Below are positions 24,781 through 34,528 of a stretch of DNA of 64,000 nt, in pieces. Made by a program: the position numbers and the translations under genes. The first letter of the stretch is position 1. Every line of letters starts with the position of its first letter. The notes under the pieces are model-generated. The model ran no database searches and had not been told where the DNA came from. It saw only the letters and a program-made list of their open reading frames with translations. The stretch is from a bacterium (GTDB lineage Bacteria > Armatimonadota > Fimbriimonadia > Fimbriimonadales > Fimbriimonadaceae), in assembly GCA_027483535.1 (NCBI GenBank), contig JAIXUN010000002.1:2232001-2296000 (forward strand). Reading direction: 5' to 3'.

Positions 24781-25400
24781 TAGCGAATCGTCCCCACCGT
24801 GTTTCCAAAGCCCGACGCAACGGTGATGCTTCGGGACGTCGACTTCGAAGGGTCGTCGACGCTGGTTGCTTGAATCGACACCGTCCCGGGGGAAGACGGC
24901 ATCCGCACGGAGATCAAGTTCCCGTTGATAACTTCAACGGTGCCTCCGGTAACTGACCAAGTCACGCGATTGTCAGTCGCGTTTGTTACGCTCGCGGTGA
25001 GGTTCACAACATCGTTCACCTGCGCGGAAACGGTATTTGGGGTGAGGGAAACCGAGATCGGTGGAAGCACTTGAAGTGTTGCCGTCGCGGATTTTGATGG
25101 GTCAAGAATTGAGGTCGCACGAACCGTAACGGTTCCAACAGCCGTGCCTAAAACGGAAACCGAGCCCGACGTGCTAGTCACAATCGTGCCCGGTCCGGAG
25201 ATGCTCCACTGCACTCCTCCCTCGAAGCCAACAACGCTAAACGTCGCGGATCGAGCGGCGTTTCTCCTCAACGAAGCAGGCGAAACGGATTGAAGAGACG
25301 TGTTGCCTCCTCCACCAGATCCGCCGCCACCGCCGCCGCATGCGTAGGCTATCGCCAGAATCGCCGCGATTCCAACGTGCATTACCCGCACTTTTGCCAT
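24780..25400 (-). CDS. Lipoprotein with Ig-like repeats, first gene of operon
   Basis: 206 aa. N-terminus MHVGIAAILAIAYACGGGG has a lipobox-like AYAC followed by a glycine-rich spacer. Two repeats of the same Ig-like family (VQWSISGPGTIV, VTVRATSILDPSKS and VTWSVTGGTVEV, VSIQATSVDDPSKS). It heads a three-gene operon of overlapping reading frames that ends at 22007. The Met six codons into the frame is an equally good start. Confidence 0.75.
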   Translation of the reverse strand: MAKVRVMHVGIAAILAIAYACGGGGGGSGGGGNTSLQSVSPASLRRNAARSATFSVVGFEGGVQWSISGPGTIVTSTSGSVSVLGTAVGTVTVRATSILDPSKSATATLQVLPPISVSLTPNTVSAQVNDVVNLTASVTNATDNRVTWSVTGGTVEVINGNLISVRMPSSPGTVSIQATSVDDPSKSTSRSITVASGFGNTVGTIR

Positions 25401-25473
25401 CGGTATTAATAGTTGGCACTTGGTAGTTCAACTCTCAGGGAACGAAGAGTGAACGAGCGAACATTCCTGGAAT

Positions 25474-26760
25474 TTGCAAAAGCACCTTGGTGAGGTCCGG
25501 AAACTGGGTTCGCTCCCGCAGAGAAGGGTCGCCTGGAAACGGGGCTTGATGGGATCCATTGTGCGATTCGTTGTTGCATCGACCGGTTCGGCCGAGCCCG
25601 CAGGGCGGTCTCTGAGCCGGTGGGTTATCCTAAACCCGGTGTTGAGTATTCAAGCGGCTATAGCGCTATCGGGCACGTTGTCGGCGCTTCCCGCAGGCAT
25701 GGATGGTTCTCCGACCTCGGCGGCTGTGGTTTACGAACTCACGAAGAAGGCTTTCTTCGATTCAAAGGGGCAGGTTTTCCGGGAAACCTTTGTTCGAGAC
25801 AAACAGGACCAGTCGTCCGATCCCTGCTTCAATTGGACCGTCGGCGTCCTGCACTCCGCGCTCAATGCTCTTGCAGAATCCGACTCGGTGTGGCGGGACG
25901 AATTGAAGTCCTTCTTGCCATTCGCGGCGAGCTACTTCAACCCAAAGGGACCCGTCGCCGGGTTTGATGTTCTTCCCGGACCCTCTTTTCCGAACGACCG
26001 CTACTACGACGATAACGCCTGGGTAGCGATGGCCTATGCCGATTCTTATCGCCTTCTAGGGGAGGAGTCGCTCCTTCAAAATGCCAACCGCGCCCGGGAT
26101 TTCGCTTACAGCGGCTGGGATGAACAACTAGGCGGAGGAGTTTTTTGGAAAGAGCGAGAGAAGCAAACGAAGAACACCTGCTCGAACGGGCCAACCGCCG
26201 CGGCGATTCTGGCAATAGACGCCTTCAAGACCGACCCAGCGTGGCTAGCCAAGGCAGAGGCCATCTTCCGGTGGACGAACCGAACGTTGCAAGACCCGAA
26301 GGACAATCTGTTTTGGGACAACGTGGACCTCGGGGGACGAAAAGAGAAAACGAAGTGGTCTTACAACGCCGCCCTCATGCTTCGAACGGCGAAAGAGTTG
26401 TTCCGAACGAAACCGACTCCCGAGCTTGAGCAGTACATCGCCGATCTAGAAAAGGCGGCGGTTCAAAAATGGGTACGTGTCGATGGAACGATCGACGACG
26501 AGCTACAGTTCGCCCACTTGCTTTTAGAGAACCTCGAAGAGAGATCACTGGTGGCACGCTGCGGGTCGCTCGAAAGGGTGCGCGACAAGTTGCTGTCCGG
26601 ATCTGCAGGTGGGTACTTCGGAACGCGGTGGGGAGTCGCTCCGAAACCATCCGATCCCATCAAACTCATTCACCAGGCGTCTGCCATTCGAGCGCTTGCG
26701 ATTCTCGAAGCCAAGATCAACCGCCGCAATCAAAACCACAGTCATCAAAAACCGCTCTGA
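25474..26760 (+). CDS. Glycoside hydrolase family 76 protein (alpha-1,6-mannanase-like)
   Basis: 428 aa. The (alpha/alpha)6 barrel signature YYDDNAWVAMAY (the paired Asp near 179-180 are the catalytic residues in GH76), then GWDEQLGGGVFW and NGPTAAAILA, is typical. A repeat of helical hairpins fills the rest. The N-terminus up to about residue 70 is poorly conserved and not a clear signal peptide; a start further downstream is possible. GH76 enzymes cut alpha-1,6-mannan or related alpha-mannoside chains. Divergent from the Ig-like lipoprotein operon. Confidence 0.82.
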   Translation: MQKHLGEVRKLGSLPQRRVAWKRGLMGSIVRFVVASTGSAEPAGRSLSRWVILNPVLSIQAAIALSGTLSALPAGMDGSPTSAAVVYELTKKAFFDSKGQVFRETFVRDKQDQSSDPCFNWTVGVLHSALNALAESDSVWRDELKSFLPFAASYFNPKGPVAGFDVLPGPSFPNDRYYDDNAWVAMAYADSYRLLGEESLLQNANRARDFAYSGWDEQLGGGVFWKEREKQTKNTCSNGPTAAAILAIDAFKTDPAWLAKAEAIFRWTNRTLQDPKDNLFWDNVDLGGRKEKTKWSYNAALMLRTAKELFRTKPTPELEQYIADLEKAAVQKWVRVDGTIDDELQFAHLLLENLEERSLVARCGSLERVRDKLLSGSAGGYFGTRWGVAPKPSDPIKLIHQASAIRALAILEAKINRRNQNHSHQKPL

Positions 26761-26821
26761 ATGCGTTTGAACCCGAAAGGCGTCCCGGCGACAGTCCCTG
26801 CCGGGGGCATATACTCCAATC

Positions 26822-27211
26822 GTGAGATTCGTTGCCCTGCTCTTTGCGAGTCTTGGCCTGCTGGGTTTGTTGCTCGCTCAGTACGTAGACATGAGCTTTC
26901 GCAATTCGGCGACTCTCGTTCAGCTCATTGATCAGAATCAACGTCTCATCGGAAAGCCGATCCTCATAAAAACCCCGCCCGAGGCAAAGTTCACGAAAGG
27001 AAACGGTCCGAACGGCTCGAAGTTTTTGCCCGCCGACCAGCTTCAACCGGATCGAAGATACGTGATCATCGACGGGTTTCTCGGTGTCGCCCATGCCGCT
27101 AAGGTTGGGTGCATCGTGGTTTTCCTCCTGGGCATCCTTGGCTGGTGGTTTGAAACCAGGCTACAACGAAACCTGCGCCTAGCCATGATCCCCTACGAGG
27201 ACGCTCCCTAA
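26822..27211 (+). CDS. Small two-helix membrane protein
   Basis: 129 aa from a GTG. Hydrophobic segments at both ends (LFASLGLLGLLLAQYV and VGCIVVFLLGILGWWF) flank a polar loop of about 60 residues containing IGKPILIKTPP and DRRYVIIDGF. No family recognised. It follows GH76 by 61 bases on the same strand. Confidence 0.6.
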   Translation: MRFVALLFASLGLLGLLLAQYVDMSFRNSATLVQLIDQNQRLIGKPILIKTPPEAKFTKGNGPNGSKFLPADQLQPDRRYVIIDGFLGVAHAAKVGCIVVFLLGILGWWFETRLQRNLRLAMIPYEDAP

Positions 27212-27367
27212 TATCACGATCTAGAATAGGAGCAACACCCTAAAAAGGGCATTTAAAGATAAATGTTGAAGCGCTCAGCACGCGACGGGATCCGCCTGGC
27301 ACCGACCGTTTAAGGTTGTACCATTGCGTGTTTTTGCTAATTTTTCTCAACATTCTTCTAAATCTGT

Positions 27368-27396
27368 TTGGCAACGGTTGCATCTGTTCGTATAAT
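27368..27396 (+). promoter_or_regulatory. Promoter of the LacI-family gene
   Basis: TTGGCA at 27368-27373 and a perfect TATAAT at 27391-27396 with a 17-bp spacer. The start codon follows 23 bases after the -10. This is one of the best sigma-70-type promoters visible in the window. Confidence 0.65.
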
Positions 27397-27419
27397 CGGC
27401 TTTAGAGATTTACGGTTAA

Positions 27420-28463
27420 ATGTCACGCACGACCATCAAGGATGTTGCCGAAGCAGCGGGCGTCTCCGCAATGGCTGTATCGGCGGTGCTTAACGGAACC
27501 AAAGGAAACGTTAAGGTCAGTCCCGTAAAGGCGGAATTCATCCGCAAGGTTGCTCGTGAACTCAACTACCGTCCCAATCACCTCGCGAGATCTCTAAGAA
27601 GTCGCCAAACAAAAACGATCGCGCTCGTTTTTCAGCATCTCGATCGTTTTGGAGAGGATCGACCCTACTTTCCGCAGTTGTTCAACGGCGTCCTACCCGT
27701 TCTTTTTGAGTCTGGCTACACCATGGCTCTCTGTCCAAAACTAATCGAAGACGGCGACACCCGCTCCATCAGCGACGGGCGATTCGATGGCGTTTTGTGG
27801 TGCAGGCCCGACTTTGACGAGGCAAGTTTAGAAGCGATTCGATCCGCCACTATTCCGGTGGTAATGGTTCACGCACCCGCAGGATCGGTCCCAGGAGTAC
27901 CCGCATTCTGCGCCGACAACGATGCGGCGATGAAGTTGGCGGTGTCTCACCTGAAGGATCTTGGTCATGAAAACATCGCCTTTCTTGTTTCGACCATCGA
28001 TCATGCCACCGCCGAAGGAAAGGCTCGAAGAAAAGCGTTCGAATCCGCGTCGATCGACCTCGGGGTTGGATCGGAAGTCATGGTTTGGTCCAACGACGCC
28101 CTGGATGTGCGCGCTGAACTCCTTGAAGAGCGCGGGATCACGGGAGTGATCTGCTTCAGCGATACGCTCGCGGGGCAGTTGCTCGAAACCTGTCTCGACC
28201 AAGAAGTCGCCGTCCCAGCCGAACTATCGGTCGTAGGGTTTGACTCGTCTCCGTTCTGCGAGAGAACCCGCCCGAAGCTAACGTCCATCAGCCAGCCTGT
28301 TGAAGAGATGGTCGGAATGGCTACGAAACACCTTTTGAACCTGATCCGGGAATCCGGCGAGGAAACCTCACCCAAGCCCGGAATATCGTTCCTCTTTGAC
28401 TGTGGCCTCGATGTTAGAGAATCCACAGCCCTGTCGAAAACTCAACGCAGAGTTATCATATGA
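27420..28463 (+). CDS. LacI family transcriptional regulator
   Basis: 347 aa. N-terminal LacI helix-turn-helix ([22 protein letters not shown], about residues 5-26) with the hinge [15 protein letters not shown], then a periplasmic-binding-protein-like sensor domain with [11 protein letters not shown] and [11 protein letters not shown]. The ligand is probably a sugar. Xylan-degrading genes lie 1.5 kb downstream on the same strand, which suggests but does not prove that it controls them. The stop overlaps the start of the pseudopilin gene (ATGA), so the two are translationally coupled. Confidence 0.92.
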   Translation: MSRTTIKDVAEAAGVSAMAVSAVLNGTKGNVKVSPVKAEFIRKVARELNYRPNHLARSLRSRQTKTIALVFQHLDRFGEDRPYFPQLFNGVLPVLFESGYTMALCPKLIEDGDTRSISDGRFDGVLWCRPDFDEASLEAIRSATIPVVMVHAPAGSVPGVPAFCADNDAAMKLAVSHLKDLGHENIAFLVSTIDHATAEGKARRKAFESASIDLGVGSEVMVWSNDALDVRAELLEERGITGVICFSDTLAGQLLETCLDQEVAVPAELSVVGFDSSPFCERTRPKLTSISQPVEEMVGMATKHLLNLIRESGEETSPKPGISFLFDCGLDVRESTALSKTQRRVII

Positions 28464-29272
28464 AACGCGCATTTACGCTCATTGAACTTCTCGTAGTCAT
28501 TGCGATCATTGCCATTTTGGCAGCGATCCTCTTCCCCGTCTTTGCTCAAGCAAAGGCAGCAGCTAAGAAAACGGCCGACCTCTCCAACCTCAAGCAGATT
28601 GGAACCGGCATCGTGATGTACGCCGCCGACAACGACGACTACTATCCGCGAAACATCTACGTGAACCCGCAATATGGAAACAACGGATTCACCTGGCGCG
28701 AAGCGGTTCAGCCGTACATCAAGTCGGGCGGACGATCCGACGGTGGATGGTCGAACAACCAACTCCTCTCGATTGGTGGTCTCTGGGCAAGCCCTTCGGA
28801 GCCGACGAACTCCAAGTACGGCTACTCCGCTTTTGTTTCGCTGATCCCGAACCAAGGCAACCCGTCGAAGTCTGTGACCGAACTCCCCCGACCCGCAGGT
28901 ACCGCCGTTATCACGACGGTAGGCATCAACCCAGACTGGGGTAACTCCTCGGCTGGATTCATCGAGTACCACTGGTGGTGGCATGGCGGAGCACAATGGC
29001 CGCCGCAATGGGAAGGTGCAAACTCCGGCGCAAAGTGGGATAACGACCTGAGCTGCAACTGGGGTGCACCGAACCCATCGTGCGCAATGCCGCGATACCG
29101 CTACACCCTGCAAGCCAACGTTGCATGGGCAGACGGCCACGCAAAGAACGTTCGAAAGGGTGCGCTCAACTGGTGCCGAGACATCTACACCGGTAGCTCG
29201 ATCGGTGGAGAAGACTGGTCCTGGATGTTCACTCCGGGCGGCGTTTGCGCGCAATGGGCAAACATCAACTAA
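28460..29272 (+). CDS. Type II secretion/pilus-like pseudopilin (DUF1559 type)
   Basis: 270 aa. N-terminal prepilin motif [18 protein letters not shown] after a short KRA leader; the residue before the cleavage site is Ala rather than the usual Gly. A globular domain rich in Trp and Gly follows. Near the C-terminus [14 protein letters not shown] matches the WADGHxK tail motif common in Planctomycete and Armatimonadota pseudopilins. Exported and inserted in the inner membrane by prepilin peptidase, role unknown. Its ATG overlaps the LacI stop. Confidence 0.9.
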   Translation: MKRAFTLIELLVVIAIIAILAAILFPVFAQAKAAAKKTADLSNLKQIGTGIVMYAADNDDYYPRNIYVNPQYGNNGFTWREAVQPYIKSGGRSDGGWSNNQLLSIGGLWASPSEPTNSKYGYSAFVSLIPNQGNPSKSVTELPRPAGTAVITTVGINPDWGNSSAGFIEYHWWWHGGAQWPPQWEGANSGAKWDNDLSCNWGAPNPSCAMPRYRYTLQANVAWADGHAKNVRKGALNWCRDIYTGSSIGGEDWSWMFTPGGVCAQWANIN

Positions 29273-29274
29273 GA

Positions 29275-29484
29275 ATGAAGCACGGCCTACTTATTCTCGC
29301 GCTCATGGGACTCACCCTTGTCGGTTGCTCCGGCGAAGACAAGGGGGAGGCCCCTCCTCCCCAAAAGCCGATGACGCAAGCTGAAATCGACGCCATGCCT
29401 CCGCAGGCACGAGCGGCGATGGAAAATGCGAAAAAGCAGGGAGAGGCAATGCAGAAATCGCGCGGAGTTAACGGACCACAATAA
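29275..29484 (+). CDS. Very small lipoprotein
   Basis: 69 aa from ATG 29275, 2 bases after the pseudopilin stop. LILALMGLTLVGCSG has a standard lipobox, and the mature 50 residues are Pro/Ala/Lys-rich and probably disordered (PMTQAEIDAMPPQARAAMEN). It shares a TAATG overlap with the next gene. Such small lipoproteins often accompany pseudopilins in this lineage. Confidence 0.65.
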   Translation: MKHGLLILALMGLTLVGCSGEDKGEAPPPQKPMTQAEIDAMPPQARAAMENAKKQGEAMQKSRGVNGPQ

Positions 29485-29921
29485 TGACAAAGAGACCCAT
29501 GCTTTTCGGCGGTCGCTCTGGGCTAGCATTGCTAGCCCTCGGGGCGACCGCGGGTCTCCTCTCGGCGGGTTGCGTTCAAGACGAGGCTCCTTACGAGCCG
29601 GCACCGCCAAAAATGATGGCTTTTGAAGGCGAAGTGAAGCCCGAACTGGTCGGCTATTGGGCGACCAAAGGCGACACGTCCACCATGGACCTGAAGTCTG
29701 ACGGCACCGCGGTCATGGTCAACAAGGCCATTGGGCGCGGGACCAGCGAAGTAGAAGGACGGTGGAAAACTCAAGCCGAAAAACTTCTCATCGAAACGAA
29801 AGGAACGGAAGGTCCCATTGTCGTTTCCTACGGATTTGTACTTACCGGTGACTCTCTGAAAATCACTCAGAAGACCGCCAAACTCGACGTTACCTATAAG
29901 CGCCAGAAGCCCAAGAAATAG
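29484..29921 (+). CDS. Lipoprotein with lipocalin-like beta domain
   Basis: 145 aa. Signal ALLALGATAGLLSAGC with lipobox, then one beta-rich domain with ELVGYWATKGDTSTMDLKSD, VEGRWKTQAEKLLIE and GDSLKITQK. The pattern GxWxxxxxxxxxxLxxDGT...GxWxxxxxxLxI resembles small lipocalin-like (DUF5004/YacF-type) domains. Start overlaps the previous stop (TAATG). It is the last gene before the xylan block. Confidence 0.7.
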   Translation: MTKRPMLFGGRSGLALLALGATAGLLSAGCVQDEAPYEPAPPKMMAFEGEVKPELVGYWATKGDTSTMDLKSDGTAVMVNKAIGRGTSEVEGRWKTQAEKLLIETKGTEGPIVVSYGFVLTGDSLKITQKTAKLDVTYKRQKPKK

Positions 29922-29998
29922 GCTTGTTTAAAGACGAGCCTTGGGCCGAGGACCTACCTTGGGGACAACCTCCCCATATGTTTTCGTGATTGAAATTT

Positions 29999-32146
29999 AT
30001 GAAAGATCGAACCTTTTTCAACGCCCACCATTCTCCAGCAGGTGCCTTCGCTACCTTTACCCTTGGCTCCAAAGGGGCGAAAGGCGGATTCGGTCTTGAG
30101 TTAAGCGGTCCCGCTAACGACAACATCTTCGTCGGGTTCGAATCAGCCGACCAGCCCGGGACCTTCGAAGCCCTCCCGTTCTACGGAGGCTCGGAATCTG
30201 CCGCGCGAGACTACGACGTGGAAGGTCACAGCGACCTCAGCCAAGCGGGCGCAATCGATCCCTTCGATGACAGCAAAGTCACCCGAAAAATGGGGCCGAG
30301 CATCGACACCTGGATCGCAGGTGACCTGACCCTCACCATCGGTTCTCCGGTCGGAGCGCTCCCCGAGCCGGCTGCCCCCTTCACCGCGAACGGGTTCGTC
30401 CACAACGACGCCTACCTGCCCGCCGTTTTCGGCGAACTGATCCTAGACAACCGGTCTGGGACATTCGATCGCCGAGCTTTCATTGGTTATCGAGGAACCG
30501 AACGATACGCGGGTATGCGGGTCCTGGACCCCGAAGTTGGACTCGTTGGAATTGCGCAAGGCCGCAACACCGGAATTGCGGTCGATGATCAAGACGCTTG
30601 GGCGGGCGTTGCCTGGCAGCCCGAGGTCATTCTTGATCCCACTCACAAGGAAAACCTTCCCTTCTATGTCGCCCACACCGGACTCATCGTAGTTCCGGTC
30701 AAGGCGGGTGAGCTGAAGCGCGTTCGCGTCGCCTTTGGCTTCTATCGTGAAGGCGTTGTTACCTCTGGAATCGAGGGGCGATACCTCTACACCGAACTCT
30801 ATAAGAACCTCGATGAGGTCCTGAAGCGTGGAATTTCCCTTTGCGATGAGCGGCTTCAGGCTGGAAAGGCTCTGGACGAATCGCTCAAGGGCCGCCTGAC
30901 TGACGACCGGTACTTCCAGTTGTCGCACGCCATCCGGTCTTACTACGGCAGCACCCAACTCCTGCTCGACCCGCAAAACCAACCGCTCTGGGTGGTGAAC
31001 GAAGGCGAGTATCGCATGATGAACACGTTCGACCTCACCGTCGACCAGCTGTTCTACGAATTGGCGCTTCACCCGTGGACCGTTCGCAACGTGTTGGACC
31101 TCTACGCCGACCGTTACAGCTACGACGATACGGTTCGGTTCCCGAATGATCCTAACGACTATCCGGGCGGTATCGCATTCGCTCACGACATGGGAGTTGG
31201 CAATGCGTTCAGCCTTCAAGGTCGTTCGGGATACGAACAAGCTGGACTCACGGGCTGCTTCAGCTTCATGTCTGCTGAGGAGCTCATGAACTGGGTTCTC
31301 TGCGCGGGGATCTACCTCAAGCACAGTGATGACAACGCCTGGGGCACGAGCCGAAAGGACGTTTTTGTCCGCGCACTCCGCAGCCTTCAAAACCGCGACC
31401 ACCACGATCCTTCGCAACGAAATGGACTCGTAGGATCGGATGGATGGCGATGTCGCGGCGGGGCGGAAATCACCACTTACGACAGCTTGGATGCCTCGCT
31501 GGGACAAGCTCGAAACAACCTTTACCTCGGCGTGAAGGGGTGGGCGACCTACCGAATTCTCGGCGACGCGCTGGTGACCCTAGGCGATGCCGAGGCCGCC
31601 GCCGAAGCCAACCATGCCGCCGATTTGGCAGCGAAAACAATTGTTCAATCGGCGAATGAAGTGGGGCTCTTGCCCGCTGTCATCGGCGAAGGTGTAGAGG
31701 CGCGGATCATCCCCGCCATCGAAGGCTTGGTGTATCCCATCCTCGCGGGACTCTCGCTGGATTCGGATGAACTGGTCAACGCGTTGAAGCGCCATCTCCA
31801 GATCGTCTTGGATACGGGCATCTGCAAGTTCAAGGATGGCGGCTGGCGACTCAGTTCGACCAGCCGAAACAGTTGGCTGAGCAAAATCTACCTTTGCCAG
31901 TACATCGCGGAGAAGATTCTTGGGATGGAGCCAGACGCTCAAGCCGATGCCGCTCACGTTGGATGGCTCCTCGATCCGGAGAACGTCTACTTTGCTTGGA
32001 GCGATCAGATGCTCGAAGGCAAAGCGGTCGGCAGTCGCTACTATCCGCGAGGGGTCACCGCCGCGCTGTGGCTTCTTCAGAACGGTACCGATCTGAACCA
32101 AATCACCGAAGCCCTTTCCGGTTCCAATTCCTTCGCAAAGGCATAG
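29999..32146 (+). CDS. Glycoside hydrolase family 52 beta-xylosidase
   Basis: 715 aa. The whole length aligns by memory with Geobacillus XynB2-type beta-xylosidase: NAHHSPAGAFATFTLGSKG at the start, WVVNEGEYRMMNTFDLTVDQ, GGAEITTYDSLDASLGQARN and SKIYLCQYIA. The nucleophile Glu335 (in VNEGEYR) and acid/base Asp495 (in TTYDSLD) fall at exactly the residue numbers reported for XynB2. No signal peptide, so it acts in the cytoplasm on imported xylo-oligosaccharides. ATG 29999 is chosen because MKDRTFFNAHHS matches the family N-terminus; a TTG lies three codons upstream. Confidence 0.95.
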   Translation: MKDRTFFNAHHSPAGAFATFTLGSKGAKGGFGLELSGPANDNIFVGFESADQPGTFEALPFYGGSESAARDYDVEGHSDLSQAGAIDPFDDSKVTRKMGPSIDTWIAGDLTLTIGSPVGALPEPAAPFTANGFVHNDAYLPAVFGELILDNRSGTFDRRAFIGYRGTERYAGMRVLDPEVGLVGIAQGRNTGIAVDDQDAWAGVAWQPEVILDPTHKENLPFYVAHTGLIVVPVKAGELKRVRVAFGFYREGVVTSGIEGRYLYTELYKNLDEVLKRGISLCDERLQAGKALDESLKGRLTDDRYFQLSHAIRSYYGSTQLLLDPQNQPLWVVNEGEYRMMNTFDLTVDQLFYELALHPWTVRNVLDLYADRYSYDDTVRFPNDPNDYPGGIAFAHDMGVGNAFSLQGRSGYEQAGLTGCFSFMSAEELMNWVLCAGIYLKHSDDNAWGTSRKDVFVRALRSLQNRDHHDPSQRNGLVGSDGWRCRGGAEITTYDSLDASLGQARNNLYLGVKGWATYRILGDALVTLGDAEAAAEANHAADLAAKTIVQSANEVGLLPAVIGEGVEARIIPAIEGLVYPILAGLSLDSDELVNALKRHLQIVLDTGICKFKDGGWRLSSTSRNSWLSKIYLCQYIAEKILGMEPDAQADAAHVGWLLDPENVYFAWSDQMLEGKAVGSRYYPRGVTAALWLLQNGTDLNQITEALSGSNSFAKA

Positions 32147-32157
32147 GAACCAGAATC

Positions 32158-34500
32158 ATGATCGGCTCACCTGAATCTCGATTTGCGTCGCCAGGCTACA
32201 GTGCCTGGCTTCGCTATGCTTCTGTGGACCCTTCGGCAGTTCCGAAGTCGTTCTTTGTCGCGCCCGGTAACGAGGCTGCTTCCGTTGAAATCGCATTTGC
32301 CCTCAACCGTTTGGCTGGGCGCCCCGCTCGCCGAGTGAACCTGGTGGACGCAGAACTCGTTGTCGGAACCAGGGCAGTTCTAGTCCAACCGGCATTGTTG
32401 AACCCCGATGCTTATGAGATCAGCATCGAACAGGGTAGGGTGACGATCTCTGGAGATTCACCCTCCGGCGTCCTTTACGGAGTTTTTGCTTACCTGCAGG
32501 ACCTGGCAAGAGGCGATGTTCAACCTCGGTTAGAGACGCCGTTCACCCATCGCCGGTATCTCAATCATTGGGACAACCCAGACGGCACCATTGAGCGCGG
32601 CTATGCCGGAAGGTCGATCTTCTTTGAAGGGATGGCGGTCACTGAGGATCTCGAGCGAGTCTCCGATTACGGCCGACTTCTGGCTTCCGTTGGAATCAAT
32701 GGATGCTGCCTCAACAACGTCAACGCCCACCCTTGGGTGATCTCGCCGGAGGCTCTCCCCGATGTTGCTCGGCTGGCTGATGCTCTGAGACCATTCTTTG
32801 TCCGATCTCTTCTTGCGGTTCGGTTCGATTCGCCAAAGATCGATGGGCTGGACACCTACGACCCCCTCAAACCCGAGGTTCAGGAGTGGTGGAACAAGCG
32901 CATCGCGCTCATCTACGAGCACATTCCTGACCTAGCCGGGATCGTCATTAAAGCGGACAGTGAGGGCGAAGCCGGACCCTCCGCCGCCGGACGAACTCAT
33001 GCCGACGCCGCCAACATGCTCGCCCGAGCATTGGCGCCTCATAACGGCACCGTTTTCTACCGGGGGTTTGTCTACGACCACAAGATGGACTGGCGAGATC
33101 GCAAACTCGATCGCGCTCGAGCCCAGCTAGACAACTTCCTCCCGCTTGACGGCAAATTCGAACCGAATGCGGTACTGCAGATCAAGAATGGTCCCATCGA
33201 CTTTCAGGTCCGCGAGCCGATTTCGCCTTCGTTCCTAAGACTGCCAAACACGCCAACCGCGTGCGAGGTGATGATCACCCAGGAATACCTGGGGCAGCAG
33301 CATCACACCGTTTATGAGGTGCCATGGTGGCAATCGCAGATCACCAACGAAGACGCCCTGACGAAGATCAAGGAAAGCGGATTTGTTGCGGTTTGCGGCG
33401 TTGGCAGGTCCGAGAACTGGCTCGCGAACGATCTTGCCCAGGCCAACCTGTACGGTTTTGGCAAGTTCGCTTGGAACCCTCGACTAGACTCAGCAAAAAC
33501 TGCCGAAGAGTGGGCGACCCTCACCTTTGGAGAGGCTTCGTCCAATGAAATCGCCAACATCCTGATGGAGACGTGGCCCACCTACGAGGACTACACGGGC
33601 AATCTCGGCATCGGGGGCCTCACCGATATCATTCACATCCACTACGGACCCTCGCCCATCTCCAGCGAGCACAACGGCTGGGGACAATGGCACCGCAGCG
33701 ATCGACACGGAACGGGAATGGATCGCACCACCGCCACCGGAACGGGCATGGCGGGCCAGTATCCAACCAACATTTACGAGTCACTCAAGACTTGCCCAGA
33801 AGAGCTACTGCTCTTCTTCCACCACGTGCCGTACTCGCATCGACTCAAGTCTGGCAAAACGGTGATCCAGCACATGTACGATTCCCACTATGCAGGAGCC
33901 GAAAGGGCCGCAAGTTGGGTTTCGCGCTGGGCAGCCCTAAGGCCCCTCCTTGATGAAGAGCGCTTCCAAGCGATGCTTCACCGGTTCGAATATCAGGCCG
34001 GGCACGCGGTTGTCTGGCGAGACGCCATTTGTCGATGGTTCTCTAACCTGTCCGAGATTACCGACGATCACGAACGGGTCTTCCGAGAGCCAAACCGGGT
34101 TCCGATAGAGACGGCCGTTGCTCAGGGGACAGGTTACGAACTCATCGCCGTGGAACCGTGGGAGGTCTCCCATTCAGGAAAGGCAGCGGTGCTCATTGGC
34201 GAAAAAGGGACGCTCCGGATTCTGCAGGTGAACCGAGAAGGGCTCCACAACATCCACGTGTGGCACTTCGATCCTGCTCCGGGAGGAGCTCGATACGAGC
34301 TTTGGATCGACCAGGTCATGGTCGACTCATGGTCGAACACCGGCCGCTTCCCAAGCTCAAAGCGAGACGCTCACACAAAAACACGACGAACGATTCCCCA
34401 AGTCTCGCTCAACGAGAAATCCTTCATCGAACTTCGGGCTCAAGGCACCTCCATGGACCGGGCCGCGATCGACTTTATCGAAATTGAACCGCTTCCCTAA
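32158..34500 (+). CDS. Glycoside hydrolase family 67 alpha-glucuronidase
   Basis: 780 aa from ATG 32158, with AGGAA 7 bases upstream; the longer open frame overlaps GH52 and is not used. [20 protein letters not shown] and [12 protein letters not shown] are family hallmarks. The acid Glu269 and the pair Asp348/Glu376 are all 16 residues below the Geobacillus numbering (285, 364, 392), so the spacing is intact. No signal peptide; cytoplasmic. It removes 4-O-methyl-glucuronic acid from xylo-oligosaccharides. It begins 11 bases after the GH52 stop, so the two are likely co-transcribed. Confidence 0.95.
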   Translation: MIGSPESRFASPGYSAWLRYASVDPSAVPKSFFVAPGNEAASVEIAFALNRLAGRPARRVNLVDAELVVGTRAVLVQPALLNPDAYEISIEQGRVTISGDSPSGVLYGVFAYLQDLARGDVQPRLETPFTHRRYLNHWDNPDGTIERGYAGRSIFFEGMAVTEDLERVSDYGRLLASVGINGCCLNNVNAHPWVISPEALPDVARLADALRPFFVRSLLAVRFDSPKIDGLDTYDPLKPEVQEWWNKRIALIYEHIPDLAGIVIKADSEGEAGPSAAGRTHADAANMLARALAPHNGTVFYRGFVYDHKMDWRDRKLDRARAQLDNFLPLDGKFEPNAVLQIKNGPIDFQVREPISPSFLRLPNTPTACEVMITQEYLGQQHHTVYEVPWWQSQITNEDALTKIKESGFVAVCGVGRSENWLANDLAQANLYGFGKFAWNPRLDSAKTAEEWATLTFGEASSNEIANILMETWPTYEDYTGNLGIGGLTDIIHIHYGPSPISSEHNGWGQWHRSDRHGTGMDRTTATGTGMAGQYPTNIYESLKTCPEELLLFFHHVPYSHRLKSGKTVIQHMYDSHYAGAERAASWVSRWAALRPLLDEERFQAMLHRFEYQAGHAVVWRDAICRWFSNLSEITDDHERVFREPNRVPIETAVAQGTGYELIAVEPWEVSHSGKAAVLIGEKGTLRILQVNREGLHNIHVWHFDPAPGGARYELWIDQVMVDSWSNTGRFPSSKRDAHTKTRRTIPQVSLNEKSFIELRAQGTSMDRAAIDFIEIEPLP

Positions 34501-34528
34501 GACAAGAAACCGCTCAAAGAGGACAACA

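Noticed and set aside
27267-27277. LacI-type operator TGAAGCGCTCA
   Set aside because: Only an imperfect dyad around GCGC and a single copy; far from the promoter at 27368.
29930-29960. Terminator between the lipoprotein genes and GH52
   Set aside because: A 7-bp stem with a G-T pair and no T run; too weak to call.
31873-32157. N-terminal extension of the GH67 gene
   Set aside because: The extension lies in another frame of the GH52 gene; ATG 32158 has a ribosome site and gives the family N-terminus.
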